Made by a program: the position numbers and the translations under genes
Part shown: positions 23,990 to 32,935 of the stretch, piece after piece
How positions within the stretch are numbered: the stretch's first letter is position 1
Layout of the letters: every line of letters starts with the position of its first letter
The notes under the pieces: model-generated
Told to the model about the DNA's origin: nothing
Seen by the model: only the letters and a program-made list of their open reading frames with translations
Databases searched by the model: none
Assembly: GCA_049599735.1 (NCBI GenBank)
Contig: JBMYOX010000031.1
Location: forward strand, 1-40,541
DNA length: 40,541 nucleotides
Reading direction: 5' to 3'
Source: Pontibacterium sp049599735
Lineage (GTDB): Bacteria > Pseudomonadota > Gammaproteobacteria > Pseudomonadales > Balneatricaceae

Positions 23990-26458
23990 CTATTTTATAC
24001 GAACACGTTTACTGAGCCGGGAAAGCCTTAAGGCATTCCCCACCACAACCAGCGAACTGAGCGACATACCAAGGGCTGCCATATAAGGTGCAACAAACCC
24101 CATCGCGGCAAGCGGCAGAGCAGTCAGGTTATAGAGTGCGGCCCAGCTTAGATTCTGGCGAATAATTGATCCGGTTTTACGCGCCAATATAACACCGTCA
24201 ACCAGTCTGCTAAGATCAGCAGAAATGAGTACAGCATCCGCATTGGTTTTGGCAAGATCGGTCGCAGAGCCCATGGCAATTGAAGCCTGGGCGCCAGCCA
24301 GTACAGGAATGTCATTGATGCCATCACCAACCATAACCACTTGTGCGCCTTGTTGCTGAAGCTGCTGGATATGGGCTAGTTTTTCGGCCGGTGAAACACC
24401 GGAAATAACCTGATCGATGCCTAAAGTATCAGCGACTTCTTTCACTGCGCTGGAGCTGTCACCGGTTAAAATCTGGCACTGCAGGCCCAGTTGTTGAAGG
24501 GCGCGGATGGTAAAGCTGGCTTCGCGACGAATTTTATCATTCAGACGGAACCATGCCAGAGGTGCCTGTTCGCTGCACAATAATAACCACTGGCCACTGT
24601 TCTCGGGCAGCGTGGGCATTTCAGCGGTCTGTGGGCAGATAGCAATGGCATAGTCCGGTTTGCCAATACGGTAACTCAGGTTGTTAATTTTACCTTCAAG
24701 ACCCTGACCCAGTTCGGCTTGTAAATCATTGGCATGCAACGCTGTATGAACCTGGTCAAAGGCACGAGCAATCGGGTGGCTGGAATGTTTTTCCAATGCG
24801 GCAGCAAGTTGAAGGTGGAAGTCGGTTTGCTCACCGGATAACGACAAGCTCTCCTGTAATGCCAGGTTACCTTCTGTCAGGGTGCCGGTTTTATCAAAGA
24901 CCATATGGGTTGCACTCCCCAGGCTATCCAGCACATGACCCCGGGTGATCAGAATGCCATTTTGGCGCAGGGTGCCGGTGGCAGCTGTAAGTGCCGTGGG
25001 TGTTGCCAGGGATAGCGCACAAGGGCAAGTTACTACCAATACAGAAAGAGTGATCCAGAAGGCATCCTGAGGTGAAATCAGCCACCAGCAGGCAGCCACT
25101 GTCACGGCTGTGAGTAATACCGCAGAAACAAAATAACTGGCTACCCGGTCAGCCAGCTGGGCCACTTTGGGTTTGTCTTCATGGGCACGTTCAAGCAGAC
25201 GCACAATAGCGGACAGTTGGGTATCGGCCCCCACATGGGTCACTTCCAGAGTGATAGGGTTTTCTACGTTAATAGTACCGCCGATTAACTGATCCCCGGC
25301 TGCTTTCTGGATGGGTAGGTATTCACCGGTTAAAGCTGACTCATCCACTGAACTGCTGCCGGAGAGGATACAGCCGTCAGCCGGGATTGTATGGCCCGGT
25401 TTAATTAAAACCTGATCACCAATACGCAGATCCGATGCGGGTATCAGGGTTTCTGTACTGTTAACCAGCTTGATGGCGCTGGCCGGTAGCAGGTTCAACA
25501 TGGCATTACCCGCACGACCGGTACGGTGGCGCGCCTGCATTTCAAGAAAACGGCCAATCAGCAGGAAGAACGTAAACATAGTGACTGAGTCGAAATAGAC
25601 CTCACCACTGTCGGTGATTGTTGCCCAAACGCTGGCCAGGTAAGCACCGCCTATTGCAAGTGAAACAGGCACATCCATGCTCAAGTGGCGGGTGCGTATA
25701 TCGCGCATGGCTGCGATAAAAAACGGGCGGGCGGCGTAAAGAATAACCGGTGTCGCAATTACCATGCTGGCCCAGCGAATAAAAGTCACATAACGGTTTT
25801 CGATGCCCTGAATATCACCGCCGTACAAGGCGATGGCCATCATCATCACTTGCATCATGCCGAGGCCAGCCACCCCTAAGCGCCGGACGGCCCGCTTTTT
25901 TTCCAGCTCGAGAAGCTGTTCTTCTTTATTCGGGTGGTAGGGGTGTGCCTGATAACCAATGCGGTAGATTTCAGCCAGCAGCGCACTTAATGGCTGCTTG
26001 TTGTTATCCCAGGTAAGGCGGGCGCGATGGTTAGTCAGGTTAACGTGCACACTGGAAACACCCGGTTGTTTGCCCAAGTGATGTTCCAATAACCAGACAC
26101 AAGCGGCACAGGTAATGCCTTCAATAACAAGCGAGGCTTCTAAGAGGCCGTCATGCGATTCAACTACAAAATCACTTTGCACCGCGGCCTGGTCGTAAAG
26201 ATGCAGTTCCTGAAAAAGTGCTTCCGGCATGGCCGGGCTACTAATATCAGGTGTTGATGCAGTCAGCGCACGGTGCTGATAAAAATTATCCAGGCCACTG
26301 TCAACGATGGTTTGAGCGACTGCCTGGCAGCCAGGGCAGCACATCTGCCGGGACTGCCCCTCAATAAAGGTAATAAAATTGCTACCACGGGGGATATCAA
26401 GACCGCAGTGGTAGCAGCCTACTGATGGGCTGTTGGGAAGTGGCGAGGCATTTGTCAT
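23990..26458 (-). CDS. ccoI: Copper-exporting P-type ATPase for cbb3 assembly (CcoI)
   Basis: P1B-type ATPase of 822 residues that delivers copper to the periplasm for CuB of cbb3 oxidase. In order it has an N-terminal Cys-rich zinc-ribbon-like region (CYHC at 15-18, CCPGC at 40-44), a heavy-metal domain with CAAC at 117-120, eight membrane helices, the TGEYLPIQK actuator loop, the CPC metal site in VVTCPCALSLATP, the phosphorylation motif DKTGTLTEG and the GDGINDIPVLAGA hinge. The Cys-rich extension and the cco neighbours distinguish it from CopA. It starts three bases after the ccoH stop. Confidence 0.94.
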   Translation of the reverse strand: MTNASPLPNSPSVGCYHCGLDIPRGSNFITFIEGQSRQMCCPGCQAVAQTIVDSGLDNFYQHRALTASTPDISSPAMPEALFQELHLYDQAAVQSDFVVESHDGLLEASLVIEGITCAACVWLLEHHLGKQPGVSSVHVNLTNHRARLTWDNNKQPLSALLAEIYRIGYQAHPYHPNKEEQLLELEKKRAVRRLGVAGLGMMQVMMMAIALYGGDIQGIENRYVTFIRWASMVIATPVILYAARPFFIAAMRDIRTRHLSMDVPVSLAIGGAYLASVWATITDSGEVYFDSVTMFTFFLLIGRFLEMQARHRTGRAGNAMLNLLPASAIKLVNSTETLIPASDLRIGDQVLIKPGHTIPADGCILSGSSSVDESALTGEYLPIQKAAGDQLIGGTINVENPITLEVTHVGADTQLSAIVRLLERAHEDKPKVAQLADRVASYFVSAVLLTAVTVAACWWLISPQDAFWITLSVLVVTCPCALSLATPTALTAATGTLRQNGILITRGHVLDSLGSATHMVFDKTGTLTEGNLALQESLSLSGEQTDFHLQLAAALEKHSSHPIARAFDQVHTALHANDLQAELGQGLEGKINNLSYRIGKPDYAIAICPQTAEMPTLPENSGQWLLLCSEQAPLAWFRLNDKIRREASFTIRALQQLGLQCQILTGDSSSAVKEVADTLGIDQVISGVSPAEKLAHIQQLQQQGAQVVMVGDGINDIPVLAGAQASIAMGSATDLAKTNADAVLISADLSRLVDGVILARKTGSIIRQNLSWAALYNLTALPLAAMGFVAPYMAALGMSLSSLVVVGNALRLSRLSKRVRIK

Positions 26459-26461
26459 TGT

Positions 26462-27010
26462 TTATTGAGACACGCTGAACTCAGCAACAATCGGTTTATC
26501 CGATTCTGGCGAATTAACGTCTGTTTTAGCAATCATAATTTCGGTACGCAAACGCCAGCTTTGATCTTCAGGTGTCAGAATCAGGTAACGTTTGCCAAGC
26601 ATATGGCCCTGCAAGCTGCCCAGGTACGCAAAAGTGCCGGGTTGCTGTTTAAGTGTGATGCTCTGATCATAATTTTTATGGGTTGGATGAACGATATCGA
26701 GTCTGAGAAACTCAGGACGCTCGGTCAGTTTACCGTCCAAATTCAGTACTAAATCGCCTGTCAGCATATCTAAACGTAATGAGCTTTTAAGATCCAGATC
26801 GCGGGTATGATTGGCCCGGGATTCATCAACCTCATAACCTCTGGCGATTTTATAGTAATCATCTTTAACAATGCCATCGTGAGTGACGATAGACAGATAA
26901 AGAAAGAAAAAACCGTAGATAAAGACAGCGATCAGGGGCGTAAGAATAAACCAGAGCCAGGGCTGTTTGTACCAGGGGGCAATAGCGGGGGTTGGATTGT
27001 TCATCGACAT
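26462..27010 (-). CDS. ccoH: cbb3 oxidase assembly protein CcoH (FixH)
   Basis: Membrane protein of 182 residues with one N-terminal helix (about 20-42) and a periplasmic domain, the FixH/CcoH family. WYKQPWLWFILTPL followed by THDGIVKDDYYKIARGYEVD is the conserved core. It stabilises CcoN and helps oxidase assembly. The start at 27010 has a second Met two codons later; both fit. It is separated from ccoG by a 208-base spacer with a terminator, so it probably has its own promoter. Confidence 0.92.
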   Translation of the reverse strand: MSMNNPTPAIAPWYKQPWLWFILTPLIAVFIYGFFFLYLSIVTHDGIVKDDYYKIARGYEVDESRANHTRDLDLKSSLRLDMLTGDLVLNLDGKLTERPEFLRLDIVHPTHKNYDQSITLKQQPGTFAYLGSLQGHMLGKRYLILTPEDQSWRLRTEIMIAKTDVNSPESDKPIVAEFSVSQ

Positions 27011-27117
27011 CTCTTAAAAGCTGAATGACTGGAATAAAAAGAAGGGCGAAGTGTAAACCTGGACGCCCCTTTTGAGGAGTCCGGATGACAGTTGTGCCCG
27101 GCTTAATGACTATTTAT

Positions 27118-27131
27118 TCAATCGAAATCAA
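27118..27131 (-). promoter_or_regulatory. Degenerate FNR-box candidate upstream of ccoH
   Basis: On the minus strand the bases read TTGATTTCGATTGA, matching the FNR consensus at 8 of 10 positions with one perfect half-site. It lies just after the ccoG terminator and about 114 bases before ccoH. No good -10 is found at class II spacing, so this is tentative. Confidence 0.3.
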
Positions 27132-27136
27132 AGTCC

Positions 27137-27182
27137 GGTAAAAAAATAGCTGCATCGCCAGAAGCGAAGCAGCTATTTTACC
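27137..27182 (-). terminator. Rho-independent terminator of ccoG
   Basis: On the minus strand the stem pairs AAAATAGCTGC with GCAGCTATTTTT, extended through GGTA/TACC, with a loop closed by TCGC/GCGA pairing. A run of seven T residues follows. It lies 37 bases after the ccoG stop. Confidence 0.85.
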
Positions 27183-27218
27183 TTATTTAAACACTTTTGG
27201 CTTTGCCCATACTGCGAC

Positions 27219-28649
27219 TTATCGCCGCGGAGCAGGGCCTATAAAGCGGTTTTCTTCCTCAACGACAATTGTTTCTGCATCTAATGCCTGAACTTTGAAC
27301 TTAATGTCGTAATTTGGCTTGCTCAGATATTTTGGATCAATCTGCAAACGTACCGGATGATCCAGTAATTCACCTGATTTAATCGTAAATAAAGTCTCAC
27401 CCATAAGCTCCAGACCTTCCAGTCCAAGTATAGAAACCCGGTACTGATGGTCGACCTGTTCTTTATTGGCAATTTTCAGTGTATAGACGTTTTCGATTTT
27501 GCCTTCGGCGTTTTCCACATAAAGCTGCCCACGGTCACGCAGAATATCAACTTCTAATGGGATACGATTCATCACGGTATAACCAAACGCGATAAACATG
27601 GCCAGCAACGCAACAAAGTAGCCGATTAAGCGAGGGCGTATTAAGTGGGTTTCTTTGCCTTCCAAAGAATGCTCAGTTGTGTAGCGTACCAGGCCGCGTT
27701 CATAACCCATACGATCCATCATAGAATCACAGGCATCAACACAAGCACCACAAGCCACACATTCATACTGCAGGCCATCGCGAATATCAATACCAACAGG
27801 GCAAACATGTACACAGGCATTACAGTCAATACAGTCGCCTAAACCTTCTGCTTTATAGTCGGCTGTCTTCTTGCGTTTGCCGCGGCTTTCACCTCGAGCT
27901 TCATCGTAAGAAATAATCAGGGTGTCTTCATCAAACATAACACTCTGGAAACGGGCGTAAGGGCACATATAAATGCAGACCTGCTCACGCAGCCAGCCTG
28001 CATTACCGTAGGTGGCAACCGCAATAAAACCAATCCACCAGGTTTCCCAGGGCCCCAGATCGAAGCTAAAAACGGCAGGTATCAGTTCGCGAATCGGGGT
28101 GAAGTACCCCATAAAAGCTACGGCTGAGGTGATGGCAATTGTCAGCCAGATTGTGTGCTTTGCTGTTTTTCGTGCCAGCTTGTTTTTGCTCCAGGGTGCT
28201 TTGTCCAGTCGCATGCGAGCATTGCGGTCGCCTTCGGTAAAACGCTCAGCCCAGATAAAAAACCAGGTCCAGACAAATTGCGGGCAGGAATAACCGCACC
28301 AGAGACGGCCTGCAAAGACGGTTACAAAGAAGAGTACAAAGGCAAGAATAATAAGCAGCCAGGACAGCAACATAAAGTCCTGGGGCCAGAACGTCATGCC
28401 AAAAACATGGAACTGGCGGTTAGGCAGGTCAAAAAGCACTGCCTGGCGGCCATCCCACTGGATAAAGGAAAAGGTATAGAACATCAGCAACATAATAGTG
28501 CTGGAAATGGTACGCAGGTTTTTAAAAAAACCTTTATAAAATTTAACGTAAATATGTTCGCGCTTGGCGTAAAGATCAAAGTTATCCTTGTCTTTATTCG
28601 CCTTACCAGATTTTTTCGGGGTGATATCTTGAACTGGTATCTGACTCAT
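27219..28649 (-). CDS. ccoG: cbb3 oxidase accessory protein CcoG (RdxA/FixG)
   Basis: Membrane ferredoxin-like protein of 476 residues, reported as a cupric reductase in cbb3 assembly. About five helices lie in the first 380 residues. Two [4Fe-4S] motifs lie between them: CIDCNACVHVCPVG and CVACGACVDACDSM. The Cys-Pro segment in RLWCGYSCPQFVW is the conserved polyferredoxin signature. A C-terminal Ig-like FixG domain covers about 385-470. It follows ccoNOQP on the same strand but behind a strong terminator, so it is probably transcribed separately. Confidence 0.95.
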   Translation of the reverse strand: MSQIPVQDITPKKSGKANKDKDNFDLYAKREHIYVKFYKGFFKNLRTISSTIMLLMFYTFSFIQWDGRQAVLFDLPNRQFHVFGMTFWPQDFMLLSWLLIILAFVLFFVTVFAGRLWCGYSCPQFVWTWFFIWAERFTEGDRNARMRLDKAPWSKNKLARKTAKHTIWLTIAITSAVAFMGYFTPIRELIPAVFSFDLGPWETWWIGFIAVATYGNAGWLREQVCIYMCPYARFQSVMFDEDTLIISYDEARGESRGKRKKTADYKAEGLGDCIDCNACVHVCPVGIDIRDGLQYECVACGACVDACDSMMDRMGYERGLVRYTTEHSLEGKETHLIRPRLIGYFVALLAMFIAFGYTVMNRIPLEVDILRDRGQLYVENAEGKIENVYTLKIANKEQVDHQYRVSILGLEGLELMGETLFTIKSGELLDHPVRLQIDPKYLSKPNYDIKFKVQALDAETIVVEEENRFIGPAPRR

Positions 28650-28737
28650 GACTGCTCGCTACTATAAAAGAAAAACGCCACATGCTTGATGAAGTCTTAT
28701 TCATTAGCATTTTCGAATATTATAATGCGTACGAAAA

Positions 28738-28771
28738 AAAAGGCGATATGATTTGGATCATATCGCCTTTT
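28738..28771 (-). terminator. Rho-independent terminator of ccoNOQP
   Basis: A perfect 15-bp stem AAAAGGCGATATGAT/ATCATATCGCCTTTT with loop TTGG (plus-strand reading). On the minus strand a T-rich tail follows. It begins 16 bases after the ccoP stop and isolates the oxidase operon from ccoG. Confidence 0.92.
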
Positions 28772-28787
28772 GAAACCGCTTCACTAA

Positions 28788-29681
28788 TTATTTCTGTGAA
28801 AGGCTGTATACATAAGCAGTAATCAGGTGGATCTTGTCTTCGCTCAGCAGTGTTTTGTGAGCTGGCATTACACCACCACGGCCGCTACGAATGGAGTGGG
28901 CAACTTTCTCGAAAGAACCACCGTACAACCAAACGTTATCAGTCAGGTTAGGTGCGCCAAGTGCAAACATGCCTTTAGCGTCTGCACCGTGACAAGCAGT
29001 ACAAAGTGCCTGGAACTGAGTCTCACCGCGTGCTGCGGAGTCAGCATCAACCTGCTGATCGCTCAGGCTCAGGACGTAACTTGTTACATCACGAACACCT
29101 TCTTCGCCCAGTACTGCACCCCAGGGTGGCATGCCACCGATTCGACCGCTTTCGATAGTGGTCTTGATAGAGGCAACATCGCCACCATACAGCCAATCGT
29201 TATCGGTCAGGTTAGGGAAGCCGTATGCGCCAGTACCGGTAGAACCGTGGCACAAAGAGCAGTTGTTGGCGAACATGCGCTGACCCATTTTCAGGCCACC
29301 TGCATTTTCTTCTTTCTGAAGGTCTTCAACAGACAGTGTTGCGTACTTAGCAAAAACGGGCTTGTACACTTCATCTGCGTGCTGCATCTCTTCTTCCCAC
29401 TGGTTAGTGGAAGTCCAGCCCAGCAGGCCCTGGAAGTTACCCAGGCCCGGGTACATCACCAGATATACCAGACCAAAGATAACGGTTCCCAGGAACATCT
29501 GGAACCACCAGCTTGGCAGTGGGTTGTCATACTCAGCGATGCCGTCGAATTCGTGACCCAGGGTCTCTTCAGTCGACTCTTTAAACTGCTCACTCTTGCG
29601 AGTCGCCAGCAGCAACCAGGTGCAGCCAAAAATGACTGCCAGGGTAATAACCGTTACCCATGCGCTCCAAAAAGCACTCAT
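28788..29681 (-). CDS. ccoP: cbb3-type cytochrome c oxidase subunit III (CcoP)
   Basis: Diheme cytochrome c subunit of 297 residues. Two N-terminal membrane helices (about 8-26 and 58-78) are linked by a cytoplasmic loop. Two periplasmic cytochrome c domains follow with CSLCH at 141-145 and CTACH at 227-231; the axial Met residues lie in GGMPPW and GVMPAH. It takes electrons and passes them to CcoO. It overlaps ccoQ by one base (TAATG). The two-helix N-terminus is the gammaproteobacterial form; alphaproteobacterial CcoP has one. Confidence 0.96.
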   Translation of the reverse strand: MSAFWSAWVTVITLAVIFGCTWLLLATRKSEQFKESTEETLGHEFDGIAEYDNPLPSWWFQMFLGTVIFGLVYLVMYPGLGNFQGLLGWTSTNQWEEEMQHADEVYKPVFAKYATLSVEDLQKEENAGGLKMGQRMFANNCSLCHGSTGTGAYGFPNLTDNDWLYGGDVASIKTTIESGRIGGMPPWGAVLGEEGVRDVTSYVLSLSDQQVDADSAARGETQFQALCTACHGADAKGMFALGAPNLTDNVWLYGGSFEKVAHSIRSGRGGVMPAHKTLLSEDKIHLITAYVYSLSQK

Positions 29682-29884
29682 TATTCGATTCTCCCGTTAT
29701 CGGACTTTACATCGGATGTTTTATCTTTTTTGTCGCTGTCGTCTTTATCGTCATCGACAAAAGGAAGATTGGCTGCGTCATCAAACCCAGGCTTGTTCTT
29801 CGGGTGTAAAACCCAGGCGAACAATGCCAGGAAGGTGATAAGCATAACCACCACAATGTAAGGCCCATAAACATCGTAACTCAC
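29681..29884 (-). CDS. ccoQ: cbb3 oxidase subunit CcoQ
   Basis: Small membrane subunit of 67 residues: one helix (about 9-27), then HPKNKPGFDDAANLPF, which is the CcoQ/FixQ signature, then an acidic tail rich in Asp and Lys. It stabilises CcoP in the complex. It lies seven bases after ccoO and shares a base with ccoP. Confidence 0.94.
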   Translation of the reverse strand: MSYDVYGPYIVVVMLITFLALFAWVLHPKNKPGFDDAANLPFVDDDKDDSDKKDKTSDVKSDNGRIE

Positions 29885-29891
29885 AGGTTGC

Positions 29892-30512
29892 TTACCGCAC
29901 TTTATCGTAGTTAGTGTGCAGTTTACCCAGAGATTGCAGGTACGCTACCAATGCTTCAATTTCGTATTTACCCTGAACGGCATCCTGTGCGCCAGCGATC
30001 TGCTCTTCGGTAAACGGAACACCCAGGCTGCGCTGTACTTCAAGCTTTTTGGCAGTATCTTTGCCGTTCAGCTTGTCTTCAAACAGCCATGGGTAAGAAG
30101 GCATTTTAGACTCCGGAACTACGTCACGCGGGTTGTACAGGTGAGCGCGGTGCCAGTCGTCAGAGTAACGTGCACCTACACGCGCCAGGTCAGGACCGGT
30201 GCGCTTAGAACCCCACAGGAACGGATGCTCCCATACGTGCTCGTTAGCGGTAGAGAAGTGGCCGTAGCGTTCGGTTTCTGCACGGAAAGGACGAATCATC
30301 TGGGAGTGACATACATTACAGCCTTCGCGGATGTAGATATCACGGCCTTCAAATTCAAGCGCAGTATAAGTACGCAGACCTTCAATAGGCTTAGTCGTAG
30401 AAGACTGGAAGAACAAAGGTACGATTTCTGCCAAACCACCGCCACTGATGACGAGGATGATCAGCAGGACCATCAGGCCAATGTTCTTTTCTATCGTTTC
30501 GTGTTTGATCAT
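29892..30512 (-). CDS. ccoO: cbb3-type oxidase subunit II (CcoO)
   Basis: Monoheme cytochrome c subunit of 206 residues with one N-terminal helix (about 11-33) and a single heme site CNVCH at 65-69. The axial Met is probably in SKMPSYPWLF. It carries electrons from CcoP to CcoN. The upstream spacer to ccoN is 20 bases, and AGGAG sites fit the ATG start. Confidence 0.96.
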   Translation of the reverse strand: MIKHETIEKNIGLMVLLIILVISGGGLAEIVPLFFQSSTTKPIEGLRTYTALEFEGRDIYIREGCNVCHSQMIRPFRAETERYGHFSTANEHVWEHPFLWGSKRTGPDLARVGARYSDDWHRAHLYNPRDVVPESKMPSYPWLFEDKLNGKDTAKKLEVQRSLGVPFTEEQIAGAQDAVQGKYEIEALVAYLQSLGKLHTNYDKVR

Positions 30513-30532
30513 TTCTATCTGCTCCTATGACC

Positions 30533-31963
30533 TTAAGCAACCTGAGCGGCAGCATCAGCTACCGGCGCAGTGCTGCCTTTACGAACGGTCTGGTAGGTAT
30601 TGAAGGCCATCAGGACCATACCTGTCAGGAAGAACATACCGCCCAACCAGCGTACGAAGTAACCCGGATGAGATGCTTCCAGGGCTTCTACAAAGCTGTA
30701 AGTCAGTGTGCCGTCTTCGTTTACTGCACGCCACATCAGGCCCTGCAGAATACCGTTAACCCACATAGAGCAGATGTAAAGAACAGTACCGATAGTTGCC
30801 AGCCAGAAATGTGTGTTGATCAGGCCAACACTGTACATCTGAGCTTTGCCGAACAGGCGTGGAACCATGTGGTAAACCGCACCGATAGAAATCATCGCAA
30901 CCCAACCCAATGCACCCGCATGTACGTGACCAACAGTCCAGTCAGTGTAGTGGGACAGGGCGTTTACAGTTTTGATAGACATCATCGGGCCTTCGAAGGT
31001 AGACATACCGTAGAAGGACAGAGAAACAACCAGGAAGCGAAGAACCGGGTCAGTACGCAGCTTATGCCATGCACCGGACAAGGTCATCATACCGTTGATC
31101 ATACCACCCCAGGAAGGAGCCAGCAGGATCAAAGACATAACCATTGCTACAGACTGAGTCCAGTCAGGCAGCGCCGTGTAGTGAAGGTGATGACCACCTG
31201 CCCACATATACGTTGCAATAAGTGCCCAGAAGTGAACAATCGACAGACGGTAAGAGAAAATCGGACGTTCAGCCTGCTTAGGTACGAAGTAGTACATCAT
31301 ACCCAGGAAGCCTGCAGTCAGGAAGAAGCCAACCGCGTTATGTCCGTACCACCACTGAACCATCGCATCCACAGTACCCGGGTACACGGAATAAGATTTG
31401 AACAGAGAAACAGGCATTGCCGCGCTGTTTACAATGTGCAGAACAGCAACAGTGATGATGAAAGCCATGTAGAACCAGTTGCCCACGTAGATGTGGGAGG
31501 TTTTACGCATTTTTACAGTGCCAAGGAAGACAACTGCATAGCTAACCCAAACAATGGCAATCAGCAAATCGATTGGCCATTCCAGCTCGGCATACTCTTT
31601 AGAAGAAGTCAGGCCCAGTGGCAGAGTGATAGCAGCAGAGACAATAACTGCCTGCCAGCCCCAGAAAGTGAAAGCTGCCAGCTTGCCGCCAAAAAGGCGG
31701 ACCTGACAGGTACGCTGAACAACGTAATAAGACGTTGCGAACAGGGCACAACCACCAAATGCGAAAATTACCGCATTGGTGTGTAACGGACGTAAACGGC
31801 CGTAAGTTAACCAGGGAATGTCAAAATTCAGGGCTGGCCAAACCAACTGGGCAGCGATCAGGACACCGACGGTCATGCCGACGATACCCCAGACCACCGT
31901 CATAATGGCAAACTGGCGCACCACTTTATAATCGTAGGTGGGATGTTCAATTGCTGTGCTCAT
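30533..31963 (-). CDS. ccoN: cbb3-type cytochrome oxidase subunit I (CcoN)
   Basis: Catalytic subunit of the high-affinity terminal oxidase, 476 residues, twelve helices. Heme and CuB ligands are visible in RPLHTNAVIF (low-spin heme b), WWYGHNAVGF and GGHHLHYT (CuB), and GHVHAGALGW (both hemes). It reduces oxygen to water and pumps protons at low oxygen tension. It heads the ccoNOQP operon. A perfect FNR box is 305 bases upstream of the start. The C-terminus is a soft Ala-Val tail. Confidence 0.97.
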   Translation of the reverse strand: MSTAIEHPTYDYKVVRQFAIMTVVWGIVGMTVGVLIAAQLVWPALNFDIPWLTYGRLRPLHTNAVIFAFGGCALFATSYYVVQRTCQVRLFGGKLAAFTFWGWQAVIVSAAITLPLGLTSSKEYAELEWPIDLLIAIVWVSYAVVFLGTVKMRKTSHIYVGNWFYMAFIITVAVLHIVNSAAMPVSLFKSYSVYPGTVDAMVQWWYGHNAVGFFLTAGFLGMMYYFVPKQAERPIFSYRLSIVHFWALIATYMWAGGHHLHYTALPDWTQSVAMVMSLILLAPSWGGMINGMMTLSGAWHKLRTDPVLRFLVVSLSFYGMSTFEGPMMSIKTVNALSHYTDWTVGHVHAGALGWVAMISIGAVYHMVPRLFGKAQMYSVGLINTHFWLATIGTVLYICSMWVNGILQGLMWRAVNEDGTLTYSFVEALEASHPGYFVRWLGGMFFLTGMVLMAFNTYQTVRKGSTAPVADAAAQVA

Positions 31964-32332
31964 GTCAGACTCTCATCAACAAGCTGTTTAGGAAATTTGA
32001 GTTCAGGCGCAATTATGTGGAAATAGACCCTGATTTACAATGTGAATGACACATAAAGTGAGGCGAATTGTCGCACCTGCGAAATCGAGCAAGCTTGCGG
32101 TTTTGGACAGTTAATCATTGATTAAAACTTTGTAACTAATTGAAATAAAAAGATATTTATCTGTTTATATAAGTATTTTCGAATATAAATAAAATGAATC
32201 TGCTTAAAATTTAAACGGTTTTTGGCAGGTTTTGGTGCAACCCTGAAGATTGTTTTTTTTTCTTTAGTTGATATAGATCAAGCAGCGTTCCCGGTATGAT
32301 GCCCTTGCCTATGCTACTAAGGTACTGAATTG
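31964..32332. other. Divergent regulatory region, ccoN and hydrolase (369 bases)
   Basis: AT-rich spacer without an ORF. It contains a perfect FNR box (32268), an odd-length dyad TTAATCA-T-TGATTAA at 32111-32125, a T-rich tract near 32252-32265 and, on the plus strand, TATGAT at 32295 and TATGCT at 32310 as possible -10 elements. The ccoN leader would be long if the FNR box drives it. Confidence 0.6.
32268..32281. promoter_or_regulatory. Perfect FNR box between ccoN and the hydrolase gene
   Basis: TTGATATAGATCAA matches TTGAT-N4-ATCAA at all ten positions. It is 305 bases before ccoN and 52 before the plus-strand hydrolase. FNR/ANR control of ccoNOQP is well known in related bacteria. No ideal -10 sits at class II spacing on either side, so its target is unresolved. 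Confidence 0.8.
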
Positions 32333-32935
32333 ATGAAGAATAAAATTGACTACCCGCGTGGAACTTTCCTCTTTGCGCATGGTGCAGGGGCGGGTATGGA
32401 TCATGCTTTTATGCTTGAAATGAGCCGGTTACTGGAAGATGCCGGACTTGAAGTGTTGCGGTTCGAGTTTCCCTATATGCAGAAGTTCCGGCTTGATGGT
32501 AAAAGAAGGCCGCCTGATCGCATTAACGTGCTGCTGGATTATTACCGGGCATTAATCGAATCTCAGGTTTCCGCGGATCGTCCATTATATATAGGTGGTA
32601 AATCTATGGGCGGCAGAGTTGCCTCAATGCTGCTTGAGGAAACAGAGGCTGCTGCCTGCTTTTGTTTTGGCTATCCTTTTCACCCCCCGAAAAAACCTGA
32701 AAATTTACGGACAGCCCACCTGTTAACATCAGAAAAACCGATTCATATTTTCCAGGGTACTCGGGATGCAATGGGAAGTTATGAAGAAGTGTTAAACTAT
32801 GGGCTGCCCGATGCCGTGCAGGTGCACTGGCTGGAAGATGGTGACCATGACCTTAAACCCCGCAAAGCGTCGGGGTTTACCTGGCAACAACACCTGGAGC
32901 AAATTGCCTGCCAGGTTCAGGAGAGAATAAGTTGA
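32333..32935 (+). CDS. KANL3/Tex30-like alpha/beta hydrolase
   Basis: Cytoplasmic hydrolase of 200 residues of the KANL3/Tex30 family. The nucleophile elbow is GGKSMGG (Ser91), FAHGAGAGMDH forms the oxyanion end, GTRDAMG supplies the acid and GDHDLKP the catalytic His. The bacterial function is not established. ATG 32333 is preferred to the adjoining TTG. The stop overlaps the rlmM start as TTGA, so the two genes are coupled. The perfect FNR box lies 52 bases upstream. Confidence 0.85.
   Translation: MKNKIDYPRGTFLFAHGAGAGMDHAFMLEMSRLLEDAGLEVLRFEFPYMQKFRLDGKRRPPDRINVLLDYYRALIESQVSADRPLYIGGKSMGGRVASMLLEETEAAACFCFGYPFHPPKKPENLRTAHLLTSEKPIHIFQGTRDAMGSYEEVLNYGLPDAVQVHWLEDGDHDLKPRKASGFTWQQHLEQIACQVQERIS

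Noticed and set aside
28827..31786. Long plus-strand ORFs (28827-29861 and 30527-31786) opposite ccoP, ccoO and ccoN
   Set aside because: They run antisense to strongly conserved cbb3 subunits, have odd compositions rich in His, Gln, Asn and Cys, and lack family motifs. They arise from codon use of the real genes.
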